Assembly: GCA_963832895.1 (NCBI GenBank)
Contig: CAWHVQ010000002.1
Span: 124,001 to 188,000 of the forward strand
Reading direction: 5' to 3'
Length of the DNA stretch: 64,000 nt
Source: JAMXLO01 sp963832895
GTDB lineage: Bacteria > Pseudomonadota > Alphaproteobacteria > Acetobacterales > Acetobacteraceae
Within the stretch, counting starts at the first letter, position 1. Every line of letters begins with the position of its first letter. The translations under genes and the position numbers were made by a program. Below the pieces are notes generated by a model. The model was not told the DNA's origin, searched no databases, and worked only from the letters and a program-made list of their open reading frames with translations. Below, piece by piece: positions 1 to 10,508 of the stretch.

Positions 1-2
1 TC

Positions 3-761
3 CTGTATCGCGACTTCGTGGCACCGCTGACCACGGCTGGATATCGCGTTATCATCCCGGACATGATCGGCTTCGGTCTCTCCGAGAAGCCGGCCCGTGA
101 GCAGACGCATAGTCTCGACGGTCATATCGCCAATCTGGCCGCGCTTCTGCGCACGCTCGATCTGCAACGCGTCACGCTGGTGTGTCACGACTGGGGTGGC
201 CCGACCGGTCTTGGCTTCGCGCTGGCAAATCCGGCGCGCATGCGAGCGCTTGCGCTGATGAGCACGTGGGCGTGGCCGCTGCCGCCGGCCGAATTCCATA
301 CCCGCATCTTTCCCTGGCGGATGATGCACGCGCCATTGCTCGCGCCCTATCTGCTCGGACGGCATAATGCGCTGGCAGGCCGCGGCGTGTATTTGTCGGT
401 GGTCGACCGGAGGCGTTTTCAGGAGCGCGCGCAGATCGCATACGAAGCGGTGTTGCCCGATACGGCGAGCCGCCTGTTGACATGGACCTGGCCGCGCTGG
501 ATCCCGCTGGATGCGAGCGCGCGTGCCTTCGGGCGCTTCGCATGGCTGGAACGCGGGCTTGCGACATGCGCTCTGCCGACGTTGCTGGTGTGGGGCCGCG
601 AGGACGATGTGTTCGACCCCGCGACCTTCATTCCGCGCTTCCGGCAACTGATGCCGCACGCCGACGGGCCACGTATGGTGACCGGCCGTCACTTCCTGCA
701 GGAAGACTCCGGGCCCGAAATTGCAGCGCACATCGTCGATTTCCTGCGACGGCTGACATGA
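3..761 (+). CDS. Alpha/beta hydrolase, haloalkane dehalogenase-like (5' end outside window)
   Basis: The C-terminal part of an alpha/beta-hydrolase; the frame is open from the first bases, so the true start lies upstream. The nucleophile elbow reads HDWGG (Asp codon near 189), the form seen in haloalkane dehalogenases and epoxide hydrolases, where Asp attacks the substrate carbon. The acid region is VWGREDD and the catalytic His sits in GRHF near the end, so the triad looks complete. Its stop overlaps the next start (ATGA at 758), which suggests translational coupling. The exact substrate cannot be read from sequence; the beta-oxidation genes downstream suggest a role in breaking down a lipophilic or xenobiotic compound. 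Confidence 0.8.
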   Translation: MYRDFVAPLTTAGYRVIIPDMIGFGLSEKPAREQTHSLDGHIANLAALLRTLDLQRVTLVCHDWGGPTGLGFALANPARMRALALMSTWAWPLPPAEFHTRIFPWRMMHAPLLAPYLLGRHNALAGRGVYLSVVDRRRFQERAQIAYEAVLPDTASRLLTWTWPRWIPLDASARAFGRFAWLERGLATCALPTLLVWGREDDVFDPATFIPRFRQLMPHADGPRMVTGRHFLQEDSGPEIAAHIVDFLRRLT

Positions 762-1165
762 TCGCGGTCCCGGAGCCTTCGCTCGACGGCAAGCGGCTGG
801 CATTCGTGCTCGCGGAAGATCGGCTGGGTCACTACCCCGAGTTTCGCGACTTCTTCATTCGCACCTTCGATCTCGATCGTGTGGGCCTCGCGCGACCGGG
901 CTACGTGCAGGCGCCGTCGGGAACCGTCTATGCGCTGATCTTCATCGGACGCAGCGGTGAAGCGTTCCCGTCCGGCTTAGAGATACACGCCGTCGTTCCG
1001 GCGCTCGAGCCCATCGACGAGGCAGCAGTCGATCGCGACCTGTGGTCGATCCTGCGCTGGATGGTGGAAGGCATCGGCGGCGAATGGACCACCGACGCGA
1101 TGGAGGCAACCGGCCGGCTGTTCCGCATACCGGCGAGTATGGACGCAGAGGGTTCGCGCTCCTAG
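758..1165 (+). CDS. Unknown 135-residue protein coupled to the hydrolase
   Basis: I do not recognise the family. The ATG at 758 overlaps the hydrolase stop by four bases, the usual sign of translational coupling. The product is soluble with no signal peptide or membrane segment. It is rich in acidic and aromatic residues, with segments such as YPEFRDFFIRTFDLDRVG and SILRWMVEG. The next gene follows after 30 bases. The position between a hydrolase and the beta-oxidation genes suggests an accessory role in the same pathway, for example substrate binding, but nothing in the sequence proves it. Confidence 0.6.
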   Translation: MIAVPEPSLDGKRLAFVLAEDRLGHYPEFRDFFIRTFDLDRVGLARPGYVQAPSGTVYALIFIGRSGEAFPSGLEIHAVVPALEPIDEAAVDRDLWSILRWMVEGIGGEWTTDAMEATGRLFRIPASMDAEGSRS

Positions 1166-1195
1166 CATCGATCTACTTCGGCAAAGGAAGCAACC

Positions 1196-3310
1196 ATGAG
1201 CGGAGCGTCACCGGTCAGCCTGGAACGTCAGGGCGACATCGGCGTGATCACCGTCAATTATCCGCCGGTGAACGCGCTTGGGCCAGGCGTTGCGGAAGGC
1301 ATCAAGGACTGCATCGCCGGCGGCAACACCGATCCGGCGATCAAGGCGATGGTGCTGATCGGTGCCGGCCGCAGCTTTATCGCCGGGGCTGATATCCGTG
1401 GCTTCGGGACCAGCCGCCCACGGCCGCCGCTCGGCGAGCGTGTCTACGATGTGCTCGATGGCAGCGGTAAGCCAGTGATCGCCGCGATCCATGGCTATGC
1501 GCTGGGCGGCGGGCTGGAGATCGCGATGGCCTGTCATTATCGCATCGCGCTGCCGAGTGCGAAGGTCGGACTGCCTGAAGTGCTGATCGGCATATTGCCA
1601 GGTGGTGGTGGCACGCAGCGGCTGCCGCGACTGATCGGCGCCAAGGCGGCGCTCGACATGATCGTCACCGGTCGCCACGTGCCGGCACCGGAGGCCAAAA
1701 AGCTTGGCATCATCGACGAACTGCTGCCGGAGAACGCCGATCTGCTGGAATCGGCTGTCGCCTATGGCACGCGCATAATGGGCGCGCGTCCGCTGCCGCG
1801 CGTGCGCGATCGCGCCGTGAAGCTGACAGATCCCGGCATCTTCGACGCAATGCGCAAGTCGATAGCCCGCCGCGCGCGGAACCAGAAGGCACCGTATTAC
1901 TGCATCGACGCGGTCGAGGCGTCGTGCACGATGCAGTTCGATGATGGCTGCCGCCGCGAGGCGGATCTGTTCAAGGAGCTGGAGAACTCCGAGGAGGCAC
2001 GCGCGCTGCGCTATGCGTTCTTCATCGAGCGCGAGGTTGCGCGGCTGCCGGACATTCCCGCCAACACGCCGGCGCGCGAATTCGCCAACGCCGCCGTGGT
2101 CGGCGCCGGCACGATGGGCGGCGGCATCGCCATGAGCTTCGCGGACTTCGGTATCCCCGTGAAGATCATGGACTCTACGCCGGAAGCGCTGGAGCGCGGC
2201 ATGCAGCGCATCCGCGACAACTACGCCACATCGGTGCGCCGCGGCTCTCTGGCCGAAGCCGAGATGAAGAGCCGTCTCGCACGCATCGAACTGGTTGCGG
2301 ACTATGAGGATATCGCCGATTGCGACCTGGTCATCGAGGCGGTTTTCGAGGAGATGGACGTCAAGAAGCCGGTGTTCGCCAAGTTGGACGAGGTGATGAA
2401 GCCGGGCGCTATGCTATTCTCGAATACGTCGGCTCTGGACATAGACCAGTTGGCGACAATGACCCGGCGGCCACAGGACGTGGCGGGAACGCACTTCTTC
2501 AGTCCGGCCAATGTGATGAAGCTGCTGGAGGTGGTGCGCGGACAATCTTCATCGCCGCAGACGCTGGCGACGGCGATGCAGTTGGGCCGCAGGATCGGCA
2601 AGATCTCGGCGATGGCAGGCAACACCGATGGTTTCGTCGCCAATCGCTCGCGCGCGCCGTTCAACACCGAGATGGTGATCCTGCTCGAGGAAGGCTGTCT
2701 GCCCGAGCAGGTGGACAAGGTGATGGCGGATTTCGGCTATCCCATGGGGCCGTTCGCGGTCGGCGATCTGGCGGGGCTCGATATCGGCTATGCCAGCCGG
2801 AAGCGCCGTGCGGCCGAGAATCCGAGCTTCCGCAAGCAGCCGATCTCGGATCGCCTGGTGGAGATGGGACGCCACGGGCAGAAGACCGGCGCTGGTTGGT
2901 ATCGCTACGAAAAGGGCGACCGCACGCCGCATCCTGATCCGGTCGTCGCCGCGATCATCAAGGAGGTCGCCGCCGGTCTCGGCATTCCGCAGCGCGAGTT
3001 CACCGACCAGGAGGTCCTGCGCCGGCTGCTGTTCTCGTCGGTGAACGAGGCCTGCAAGATTCTCGAGGAAGGCAAGGCTTATCGACCGAGCGACATCGAT
3101 GTGATGTGGCTGCACGGCTTCGGCTTCCCGCGCTACCGCGGCGGTCTGTTCTACTGGGCTGACGGCATCGGCGTGCGCGACGTGTACAACCAGATCGCCG
3201 CGTGGCATCAGCAGTACGGCGATCGCTGGGCGCCATCGCGCCTGTTGCGCGAACTCGCGGAAGCCGGCACACCGTTCCGCGAAGCCAAGGCCGCGGCCTT
3301 CGTGCCATAG
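1196..3310 (+). CDS. Bifunctional enoyl-CoA hydratase/3-hydroxyacyl-CoA dehydrogenase
   Basis: A 704-residue FadB/FadJ-type fusion that hydrates enoyl-CoA and oxidises the resulting 3-hydroxyacyl-CoA with NAD. The N-terminal crotonase domain has the oxyanion-hole region GYALGGGLEIA and the two expected glutamates at about 108 and 128 (LPEVLIGILPGGGG). The dehydrogenase begins near residue 300 with the NAD motif GAGTMGGG; its catalytic His is in THFFSPAN near 431. Two C-terminal dehydrogenase domains follow. The start is supported by an AAAGGA site just upstream. The next gene, an acyl-CoA dehydrogenase, begins 12 bases after the stop, so both core beta-oxidation steps are co-transcribed. Confidence 0.93.
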   Translation: MSGASPVSLERQGDIGVITVNYPPVNALGPGVAEGIKDCIAGGNTDPAIKAMVLIGAGRSFIAGADIRGFGTSRPRPPLGERVYDVLDGSGKPVIAAIHGYALGGGLEIAMACHYRIALPSAKVGLPEVLIGILPGGGGTQRLPRLIGAKAALDMIVTGRHVPAPEAKKLGIIDELLPENADLLESAVAYGTRIMGARPLPRVRDRAVKLTDPGIFDAMRKSIARRARNQKAPYYCIDAVEASCTMQFDDGCRREADLFKELENSEEARALRYAFFIEREVARLPDIPANTPAREFANAAVVGAGTMGGGIAMSFADFGIPVKIMDSTPEALERGMQRIRDNYATSVRRGSLAEAEMKSRLARIELVADYEDIADCDLVIEAVFEEMDVKKPVFAKLDEVMKPGAMLFSNTSALDIDQLATMTRRPQDVAGTHFFSPANVMKLLEVVRGQSSSPQTLATAMQLGRRIGKISAMAGNTDGFVANRSRAPFNTEMVILLEEGCLPEQVDKVMADFGYPMGPFAVGDLAGLDIGYASRKRRAAENPSFRKQPISDRLVEMGRHGQKTGAGWYRYEKGDRTPHPDPVVAAIIKEVAAGLGIPQREFTDQEVLRRLLFSSVNEACKILEEGKAYRPSDIDVMWLHGFGFPRYRGGLFYWADGIGVRDVYNQIAAWHQQYGDRWAPSRLLRELAEAGTPFREAKAAAFVP

Positions 3311-3322
3311 GGGAGAAACATC

Positions 3323-4483
<1,161 letters not shown>

Positions 4484-4552
4484 CCCGGCACGACTGACTC
4501 TGCAACGCTCCGACGATGTGCCGCGCAGACGGCGCATCGGCGGAGGAAATGT

Positions 4553-5887
4553 ATGGCGCAGACAATAGAGGGCTTTGTCGGCACATCGCTCGACGACGCC
4601 CGCATGAGCCCGATTCATTGGCGTGTTTTCGCGCTGATCTCCGCAGGTTATTTCTTCGATGTCTGCGACTATGTGATCCTGGGAGCGCTGATCCCTGATA
4701 TGGTCCGCAGCGGCTTCGCGACGCCGGGGCAGGTCGCCACCGTCGCCAGTGCCACTCTGTTCGGTCTGTTCATCGGAACGCTGGGGCAAGGCGAGTTCAC
4801 TGATCGCTTCGGCCGCAAGACGGTGTATCAGTTCAACCTGTTGCTCTACGGGTTGGCAACCATCGCCGCAGCGTTCTCGCCCAATTACATCTGGCTCGCC
4901 GCGCTACGCTTCATCGCCGGCATCGGTCTCGGTGCCGAGCAGCCGCTGTGCTTTGCGTACGCTGGTGAATATGCGCCGAAGAAGATTCGTGGCCGGTTCA
5001 TCGCCGGCGTGCAGATGATCGGCGGCGCCTGGTCGTGGCCGCTCTCCACGCTGTTCGCACTCGCGTTCCGCGACACGCTTGGCTGGCGTGGCATATGGAT
5101 CGTCATCGGCGTGTGCGCGCTGATCGTGTTTCTGTTCCGCTTCTCGCTGCCGGAATCGCCACGCTGGCTGGCGATACACGGCCAAGGCGATCGCGCGATC
5201 GAGCTGCTCAGGCGCATGGGCATCGCCGGTCCACGCGAACCACTGGCGACGGACGCCGCGAGCAACACGCACAGCGACCCGATCGCCGTGGTGTTCCGCC
5301 TTTACCGCGGTCGGGTTATCGCCGGCATGGTATGTTTCGTTGCGTTCTTCGGCGTGGCGCTGGGACTTGGCACCTGGCTGCCGAACATGATGGCCGATCG
5401 CGGCATGACCATCACCAAGTCGCTGACCTACACATTCGGCATGACCCTGGCGTTTCCCTGCGCCAGCCTTTTCATGATGTACTCGTTGGACAGATTCGGC
5501 CGGAAGCCCACCTCGATCGTGTCGTTCCTGCTCGCCGGCGCGTTCGCCGTGGCTTTCGTCAATGCCACCAGCGACACCATGCTGCTGGCCGTCGGCTTCG
5601 GCATGATCTTCTTCATCCAGCTCGCCGGCAATTCGATGCAGATCTTTGCCTCCGAGGTATTCCCCACGAACGCGCGCGCCTCTGGCTTCGGCATCGCGCA
5701 GGCAGCCGGCCGCCTCGGCACCGCATTCATCATCCCGGCGATCCTGTGGATTCAGACCAGCTACGGTATCGGCGCGGTGTTCGGCTCGGTTGCCACCGTG
5801 CTGGTGATCGCCGCCTTCACCGTCAAGCTGCTCGGTCCGGAGTCGCGCGGCGTGGCGCTCGATGTGCTGGCGCCGCCGACCGGCTGA
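4553..5887 (+). CDS. MFS transporter (sugar/aromatic-acid porter type)
   Basis: A 444-residue major facilitator with about twelve hydrophobic segments. The loop between segments 2 and 3 carries the signature DRFGRKT, and after segment 6 comes PESPRWL, both typical of the sugar-porter and aromatic-acid:H+ symporter branches. ATG is preceded by GGAGGAAATGT. It lies 70 bases after the acyl-CoA dehydrogenase and in the same direction, so it may import the substrate of this cluster. It ends five bases before the convergent P450 stop. Specificity cannot be deduced. Confidence 0.88.
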   Translation: MAQTIEGFVGTSLDDARMSPIHWRVFALISAGYFFDVCDYVILGALIPDMVRSGFATPGQVATVASATLFGLFIGTLGQGEFTDRFGRKTVYQFNLLLYGLATIAAAFSPNYIWLAALRFIAGIGLGAEQPLCFAYAGEYAPKKIRGRFIAGVQMIGGAWSWPLSTLFALAFRDTLGWRGIWIVIGVCALIVFLFRFSLPESPRWLAIHGQGDRAIELLRRMGIAGPREPLATDAASNTHSDPIAVVFRLYRGRVIAGMVCFVAFFGVALGLGTWLPNMMADRGMTITKSLTYTFGMTLAFPCASLFMMYSLDRFGRKPTSIVSFLLAGAFAVAFVNATSDTMLLAVGFGMIFFIQLAGNSMQIFASEVFPTNARASGFGIAQAAGRLGTAFIIPAILWIQTSYGIGAVFGSVATVLVIAAFTVKLLGPESRGVALDVLAPPTG

Positions 5888-5891
5888 CGGT

Positions 5892-7148
5892 TCAGGCGGG
5901 AATCCGCACGGGCAGCGCGGCGATGCCGTGGATGAAATTGGAGTAGATCCGCTTCGGGTCCCCCATCATCTCGACCACCATGCCGCGCTTCAGAATCTCC
6001 TCCCACAGGATGCAGAGCTGCAGTTCGGCCAGCCGGTTGCCGACGCAACGATGGATGCCGAACCCGAACGACAGATGCTGCCGCGGTCGCGCACGATCCA
6101 CCAGGAACTCGTTCGGCCGGTCGACCGCATCCTCGTCGCGATTGCCCGAAATGTACCACATGCACACCTTGTCGCCCTCGCGGATCTGCCTGCCGGCGAT
6201 CTCGGCGTCTGCCGTCGCGGTGCGCCGCATGTGCACGATCGGTGACTGCCAGCGGATGATCTCCGATACGGCGCCAGGGATCAGCGCCGCGTTTTCACGC
6301 AGCTTGCGGTACTCGTCCGGGTGGCGGTTCAGCGCCCAGATGCTGCCCGACATCGAGTTCCGCGTCGTGTCGTTGCCGCCGACGATCAGCAGCACCAGGT
6401 TGCCGAGGAAATCGCTTGGCCGTTCGGGCAGGTTCCGTGTGGCTTCGCCATGCGCCAGCATCGACAGCAGATCGGGCCGCGGTTCCGCCTTCTGCCGTTC
6501 GTAGAACAGCCGGGTCATCGTCTCGAGGCAGTCGGTTAGCAGCTCCAACCGCTTCTCCTCAGAATCGACGATGCCGCCGGCCTTCGGATCCATCGTGGCC
6601 ACATCCGACCAGAAAGTCAGCTTGCGCCGTTCCTCGACCGGATAGTCGAACAGCGTCGCCAGCATCAGCGTGGTCAGCTCGATCGATACGCGCTCCACCC
6701 AGTCGAACGTCTCGTTGCGGGGCAGGCCATCCAGCACGCGCTGCGTGCGCTCACGGATCTGCTCCGACATGCGCTGCAGGTTCATCGGCGCGACGACGGG
6801 GCTCACCACCTTGCGTTGCTCGTCGTGATACGGCGGGTCGGATGAGATGAAGCTGCGGCGGCGGAATTCCGGCGGGATGTCCCTGATCGTGATGCCGCCG
6901 AGACGAGCTTCCGAGGAATAGAGCTGGTGGTTTGTCTCGACATGCATGATGTCCTTGTACTTGGTCACCGACCAGTACGAGCCATACATGCCGTCCTTGG
7001 TGTAGTGCACCGGATCCTCGCGACGCAGGCGCTCGAAATACGGGTACCAGACATCGTTCTGGTACAGCTTCGGGTCGCTCACGTCGATCGCGTCGAGAGG
7101 GAGCGAATAAGCCTCCTCGGTCGGGTCGAAGTGCACGGGGGCGTTCAT
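5892..7148 (-). CDS. Cytochrome P450 of the CYP153 type (terminal alkane/acyl hydroxylase)
   Basis: A 418-residue soluble bacterial P450. The I-helix oxygen motif is GGNDTTRNS (257-265), and the heme loop is FGFGIHRCVGNRL with the thiolate Cys at 368. Long stretches such as DPPYHDEQRKVVSPVVAP, FDWVERVSIE and the C-terminal KRIYSNFIHG match what I know of CYP153 enzymes, which hydroxylate the terminal carbon of alkanes, fatty acids and terpenoids. These need a ferredoxin and a ferredoxin reductase; neither is in this window, so they must come from elsewhere. It is the last gene of a minus-strand operon, 64 bases after the CMD-like gene. The family call is from memory. Confidence 0.9.
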   Translation of the reverse strand: MNAPVHFDPTEEAYSLPLDAIDVSDPKLYQNDVWYPYFERLRREDPVHYTKDGMYGSYWSVTKYKDIMHVETNHQLYSSEARLGGITIRDIPPEFRRRSFISSDPPYHDEQRKVVSPVVAPMNLQRMSEQIRERTQRVLDGLPRNETFDWVERVSIELTTLMLATLFDYPVEERRKLTFWSDVATMDPKAGGIVDSEEKRLELLTDCLETMTRLFYERQKAEPRPDLLSMLAHGEATRNLPERPSDFLGNLVLLIVGGNDTTRNSMSGSIWALNRHPDEYRKLRENAALIPGAVSEIIRWQSPIVHMRRTATADAEIAGRQIREGDKVCMWYISGNRDEDAVDRPNEFLVDRARPRQHLSFGFGIHRCVGNRLAELQLCILWEEILKRGMVVEMMGDPKRIYSNFIHGIAALPVRIPA

Positions 7149-7212
7149 GAATGCAAAACTCCTGTTCCTGTCCCCAGACTACAGGGAAATCCAGACCGCC
7201 GACAGCAGCGTC

Positions 7213-7761
7213 CTAAGCCGCGAAGCGATCGCCGCCATCGGGCGCCGGCACGTCGAACGCATTCACCACGCCACACAGCGCGACATAGAAGTTGGCCATG
7301 GCGGTTAGCTCGACCAGCCACTGCGCGCCATGCCGTTCCCGCAACGCATCGAACGCCGCCTGCTCCACCCGGTTGGTCCGCATGAGCTGGCGCATATAGA
7401 CCACGATATCGCGTTCGTCCGCCGGCAGCCCTGCCGGGTCGCCCTTGGCGCGCAGCAGGTCGATCACCTCCTCGCGCAGTCCGGCGCGGCGCGACGCATC
7501 CACCTGCGCCGCCCAGACATAGTTCGCCTCGCGCTCGCGCACCGCGGCCAGTACCGCGACCTGTCGCAGTTGCGGCTCGACGATCGTGGCCTCGCGCGCG
7601 AACGGCACCAGCGGCAGCAGGTGCTCGGCCAGTTGCGGACTGTGTAGCAAGACGCTGAACGGACCGCGTACCCGGCCGAATACCTGCATCACCTGATCGA
7701 AGACATAGTGGTATTCGGGCGCCATATCGGCCTTGGTAGCGACTGGGGGAATGCGTGGCAT
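7213..7761 (-). CDS. Carboxymuconolactone decarboxylase (AhpD-fold) family protein
   Basis: A 182-residue all-helical protein of the CMD/AhpD fold. The start is the ATG at 7761, preceded by GGGAGGAGGCGAAG; the frame is open further upstream but without a better site. The redox members carry Cys-x2-Cys and a nearby His; here the matching region EREANYVWAAQVDASRRAG has no cysteine, so it is not a peroxidase-type member. It is 14 bases after the nitroreductase and upstream of the P450, so it probably acts in the same catabolic route. The reaction is unknown. Confidence 0.82.
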   Translation of the reverse strand: MPRIPPVATKADMAPEYHYVFDQVMQVFGRVRGPFSVLLHSPQLAEHLLPLVPFAREATIVEPQLRQVAVLAAVREREANYVWAAQVDASRRAGLREEVIDLLRAKGDPAGLPADERDIVVYMRQLMRTNRVEQAAFDALRERHGAQWLVELTAMANFYVALCGVVNAFDVPAPDGGDRFAA

Positions 7762-7775
7762 CTTCGCCTCCTCCC

Positions 7776-8411
7776 TCAGTTCATGGCGGCGTAGGGCTGG
7801 CCCCACGCATCCTGGTACACGATCTCCGCCAGCTTGCCGCGCCCGACCGGACCAAAGCGACCCATCGGATAGCCGATCGGCAGGATGGCGTAGGAGTGCA
7901 CGCCCTCCGGCAGGCCCATCGCCGCCTCCGCCTCCTTCTCGTACAACAGGTGCCGCGTCGTCAGCGTCGAGCCCAGCCCCAGTGCGCGCGTCGCCAGCAG
8001 CATGTTCTGCACCGCCGGATAGATCGACGCGCCGGACCAGCGCGTCGGACGCGCCGTGCCCTCGTCGATGCAGGCGACGATCCATACCGGCGCTTCGTGG
8101 AAATGATCCGTCAGGTATTCCACCGCCCCATGCTGACGCTTGTAGCGGTCCGGCGTCACGCCGGGCGGCGGCGCGCTGGTGGCATAGCGCGGGCCCACCA
8201 CCTCGTCGAACGCCTTCTTGTACCAGGTCTGCACCGCCTGCTTGACCTTCGGGTCCTTGATCACCAGGAAGCGCCAGCGCTGCGTATTGCCGCCGTTCGC
8301 GGCACAGGCGCCCGCCTCCAGAATTTTGCGGATCAGCTCATCAGGCACGGGATCCGCCTTCAGCCGCCGCATCGAGCGCGTCGTCTGCATGATCTCGAAC
8401 AGGTCGTCCAT
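7776..8411 (-). CDS. Nitroreductase family oxidoreductase
   Basis: A 211-residue FMN-dependent protein of the nitroreductase fold. The N-terminal TTRSMRRLKADPVPDELIRKILEAG carries the Arg/Ser phosphate-binding region, and GLGSTLTTRHL followed by AILPIGYPMGRFGP forms the usual C-terminal flavin site. The ATG at 8411 has a good GGAGGCGGAGGAC site; a longer frame upstream lacks one. Family members reduce nitro groups, quinones or enones with NAD(P)H. It is the first gene of the nitroreductase - CMD - P450 operon, whose promoter must lie in the 74 bases shared with the divergent DUF4010 gene. Confidence 0.88.
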   Translation of the reverse strand: MDDLFEIMQTTRSMRRLKADPVPDELIRKILEAGACAANGGNTQRWRFLVIKDPKVKQAVQTWYKKAFDEVVGPRYATSAPPPGVTPDRYKRQHGAVEYLTDHFHEAPVWIVACIDEGTARPTRWSGASIYPAVQNMLLATRALGLGSTLTTRHLLYEKEAEAAMGLPEGVHSYAILPIGYPMGRFGPVGRGKLAEIVYQDAWGQPYAAMN

Positions 8412-8485
8412 GTCCTCCGCCTCCTTATTCGGGTTTGCTCCAGCATAGCCCATGACGCGCCAAAGGTGCAGGATCGGCCGGCACG

Positions 8486-9766
8486 ATGCCCTCCACAACT
8501 CCAATTGTCAGCCTGCTGCTGCTCCTGGGTCTCGGGTTCTTCTTCGGCCTCGCCTATGAGGAATTCTACGCCCGTCTCAATCAGAAGCGCCCGGGCGGGG
8601 TGCGGACCTTTCCGCTGCTGGCGCTGACAGGAGCCCTGCTGTACCGGCTCGATCCGGGGCATCTGGTTCCGTTGAGCGCCGGGCTGCTGGCACTGAGCGC
8701 CTGGCTCACCTGTTATTACTGGCGCCGCCTGGACGAGACCGACGCCGAAGGTTTTCCCAACGTCGGCCTCATGGTGCCGATCTGCAACGTGCTGGCTTTC
8801 CTGCTGGGGCCGGTGTCTCTCGCGGAACCTCCGTGGGTCGCCGTGGGCGCCACTGTCGCCGCGGTGCTGCTGCTGACGGCGCGTGCCGAGTTGCATGGGT
8901 TCGCCCGCCGTATCGAGCTGGCGGAGATCGTCAACGCCGGGCGGTTCCTGCTGCTGACCGGCTTCGTGCTGCCGCTGCTGCCGGACCGGCCGGTGACCGA
9001 TCTCACGCCGATCACACCGCACCAGGTGTGGCTGGCGGTGGTCGCGGTCTGCACCGTGTCCTACGCCAGCTACCTGCTGCAGCGCTACGTAGCACCGGCG
9101 GGCGCCGGCCTGCTGGTGGCGCTGCTCGGCGGCCTTTATTCCTCCACCGCGACGACGCTGGTGCTCGCGCGGCGGGCGCGCGATGAGCCATCGGCGGCGC
9201 GGCAGTCCGACGCTGGCATCGTGCTCGCCACCGCGGTGATGTACCTGCGGCTGTTGATCATCATCTTCGTGTTCAATCGCGAGCTGGCAAGGACATTGGT
9301 CCCGCCGCTGCTGGCGCTGTCAGCGCTTGGTCTGGCGATGGCTCTGGGATGGTACTGGACCGGCGGCCGACGGCCGCCCGAGGCGGGGCACCAGAGTTCG
9401 CCAGCCAATCCGTTGGAGCTGGCCACCGCGGCGACCTTTGCCGCGCTGTTCGTGGTGATTTCCATTGCCACGGCGTGGGCCACGCAGCACTTCGGATCCG
9501 CGGGCATTTACGCACTGGCCGCCATCGTCGGTGTGTCCGACATCGATCCGTTCGTGCTGAGCCTGGCGCAGGGGGAGGCGGCGCAGATCAGCGTACGCAT
9601 CGGAATGGGCGCCATCCTGGTTGCCACGTCCTCGAATAATCTGGTCAAGGCGGTGTATGCGATTGTGTACTCAGGAGGGCGCGCGCGCGCGGCACCCGCT
9701 GCGCTGGCACTGCTGGCGGCGTGCGGTGTCGCGGCGGCTGCGTTTCAAGTGCTGTCGGCTAAGTAG
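8486..9766 (+). CDS. MgtC/DUF4010-type integral membrane protein
   Basis: A 426-residue protein made almost entirely of hydrophobic helices. The N-terminal part is MgtC-like: a first helix LLLLLGLGFFFGLAYEE, then the RTFPLLALTGALL loop. The C-terminal half is the DUF4010 region with the conserved GGLYSSTATTLVLARRA and VGVSDIDPFVLSLAQ segments. DUF4010 proteins are presumed ion or small-molecule transporters, but no substrate has been shown as far as I know. It stands alone on the plus strand, divergent from the nitroreductase operon. A short GCGAA-TTT-TTCGC hairpin starts at its last stop base. Confidence 0.85.
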   Translation: MPSTTPIVSLLLLLGLGFFFGLAYEEFYARLNQKRPGGVRTFPLLALTGALLYRLDPGHLVPLSAGLLALSAWLTCYYWRRLDETDAEGFPNVGLMVPICNVLAFLLGPVSLAEPPWVAVGATVAAVLLLTARAELHGFARRIELAEIVNAGRFLLLTGFVLPLLPDRPVTDLTPITPHQVWLAVVAVCTVSYASYLLQRYVAPAGAGLLVALLGGLYSSTATTLVLARRARDEPSAARQSDAGIVLATAVMYLRLLIIIFVFNRELARTLVPPLLALSALGLAMALGWYWTGGRRPPEAGHQSSPANPLELATAATFAALFVVISIATAWATQHFGSAGIYALAAIVGVSDIDPFVLSLAQGEAAQISVRIGMGAILVATSSNNLVKAVYAIVYSGGRARAAPAALALLAACGVAAAAFQVLSAK

Positions 9767-9863
9767 CGAATTTTTCGCGGGCGGCGGCGGCACTCCACGC
9801 CGATGCCCTGACTCAAAGCCGGTTGGCGGATACAATTGACCGTTGAACGCGAACGCCGGCAGT

Positions 9864-10508
9864 TCATCGGCGGCTTCGCCGCTCCGCAAGCGCGGCGGTG
9901 ACCGCTTGGCGCAATGCGGGCAGCACGTCATTGCCGAACCATGGGGTGCGTCGTTCCCACGCAGTGGTGCGCCAGGACGGGTGCGGCAGCGCAAAGTAGC
10001 GCGGCAGATGGGAGCGGAAGTCGCGCACGTGCTCGGTCATGCCACGGCGACCGAGCACATGGACGAGCGCGTAGCTGCCCACCAGCAGGGTCAGGCGGAT
10101 TTGCGGCATCAGCGCCAGCAGCCGCGCGTGCCACAGCGGGGCACATTCTGGACGGGGTGGGGCATCGCCGCCGTTCAGCAGGCGGCCGGGATAGCAAAAA
10201 CCCATTGGCACGATGGCAACGCGGCTCTCATCGTAGAATGTGTCGCGGTGCATTTGCAGCCAGGATCGCAGACGGTCGCCTGAGGGGTCGTTGAACGACA
10301 GGCCGGTCTCATGGACCCTAATGCCCGGCGCCTGGCTGACGATGAGCAGGCGGGCGGTCGTCGAGGCGCGGAAGACCGGACGAGGCCCGAGTGGCAGGTG
10401 CGCGGCGCAGACCTGGCAGGCGCGAATTTCGGCGGCAAGGCGGGCAAGCGAATGCCCTTCCCCCTGCCCCCCTCCTGCGAGGGGAGGGGGAGAAGTGGTC
10501 CTATCCAA
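9864..10508 (-). CDS. Uracil-DNA glycosylase family protein
   Basis: A 214-residue member of the UDG superfamily, which removes damaged bases from DNA or binds nucleic acid. The pocket motifs are visible: VSQAPG near the start of the domain, LSFNDPSGDRL, and the C-terminal LPHPSWR. An N-terminal Cys pair (CQVC) could bind metal. The only usable start is TTG at 10508, which overlaps the cysC stop by eight bases; this puts a G/C-rich dispersed repeat (10458-10495) inside the frame and gives a Pro/Gly-rich leader of about 17 residues. No start codon lies between the repeat and the conserved domain, so the repeat seems to be part of the gene. Confidence 0.8.
   Translation of the reverse strand: MDRTTSPPPLAGGGQGEGHSLARLAAEIRACQVCAAHLPLGPRPVFRASTTARLLIVSQAPGIRVHETGLSFNDPSGDRLRSWLQMHRDTFYDESRVAIVPMGFCYPGRLLNGGDAPPRPECAPLWHARLLALMPQIRLTLLVGSYALVHVLGRRGMTEHVRDFRSHLPRYFALPHPSWRTTAWERRTPWFGNDVLPALRQAVTAALAERRSRR
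10458..10495. repeat. Dispersed G/C-rich palindromic repeat, copy A
   Basis: CCCCCTCC-TGCGA-GGGGAGGGGG with C-rich flanks. The first of four related copies in the window. It lies inside the N-terminal coding part of the UDG-like gene, just after the cysC stop. Confidence 0.85.

Noticed and set aside
9766..9778. GCGAA-TTT-TTCGC as a terminator after the DUF4010 gene
   Set aside because: The stem is only five base pairs with a three-base loop; possible, but too weak to list as a feature.
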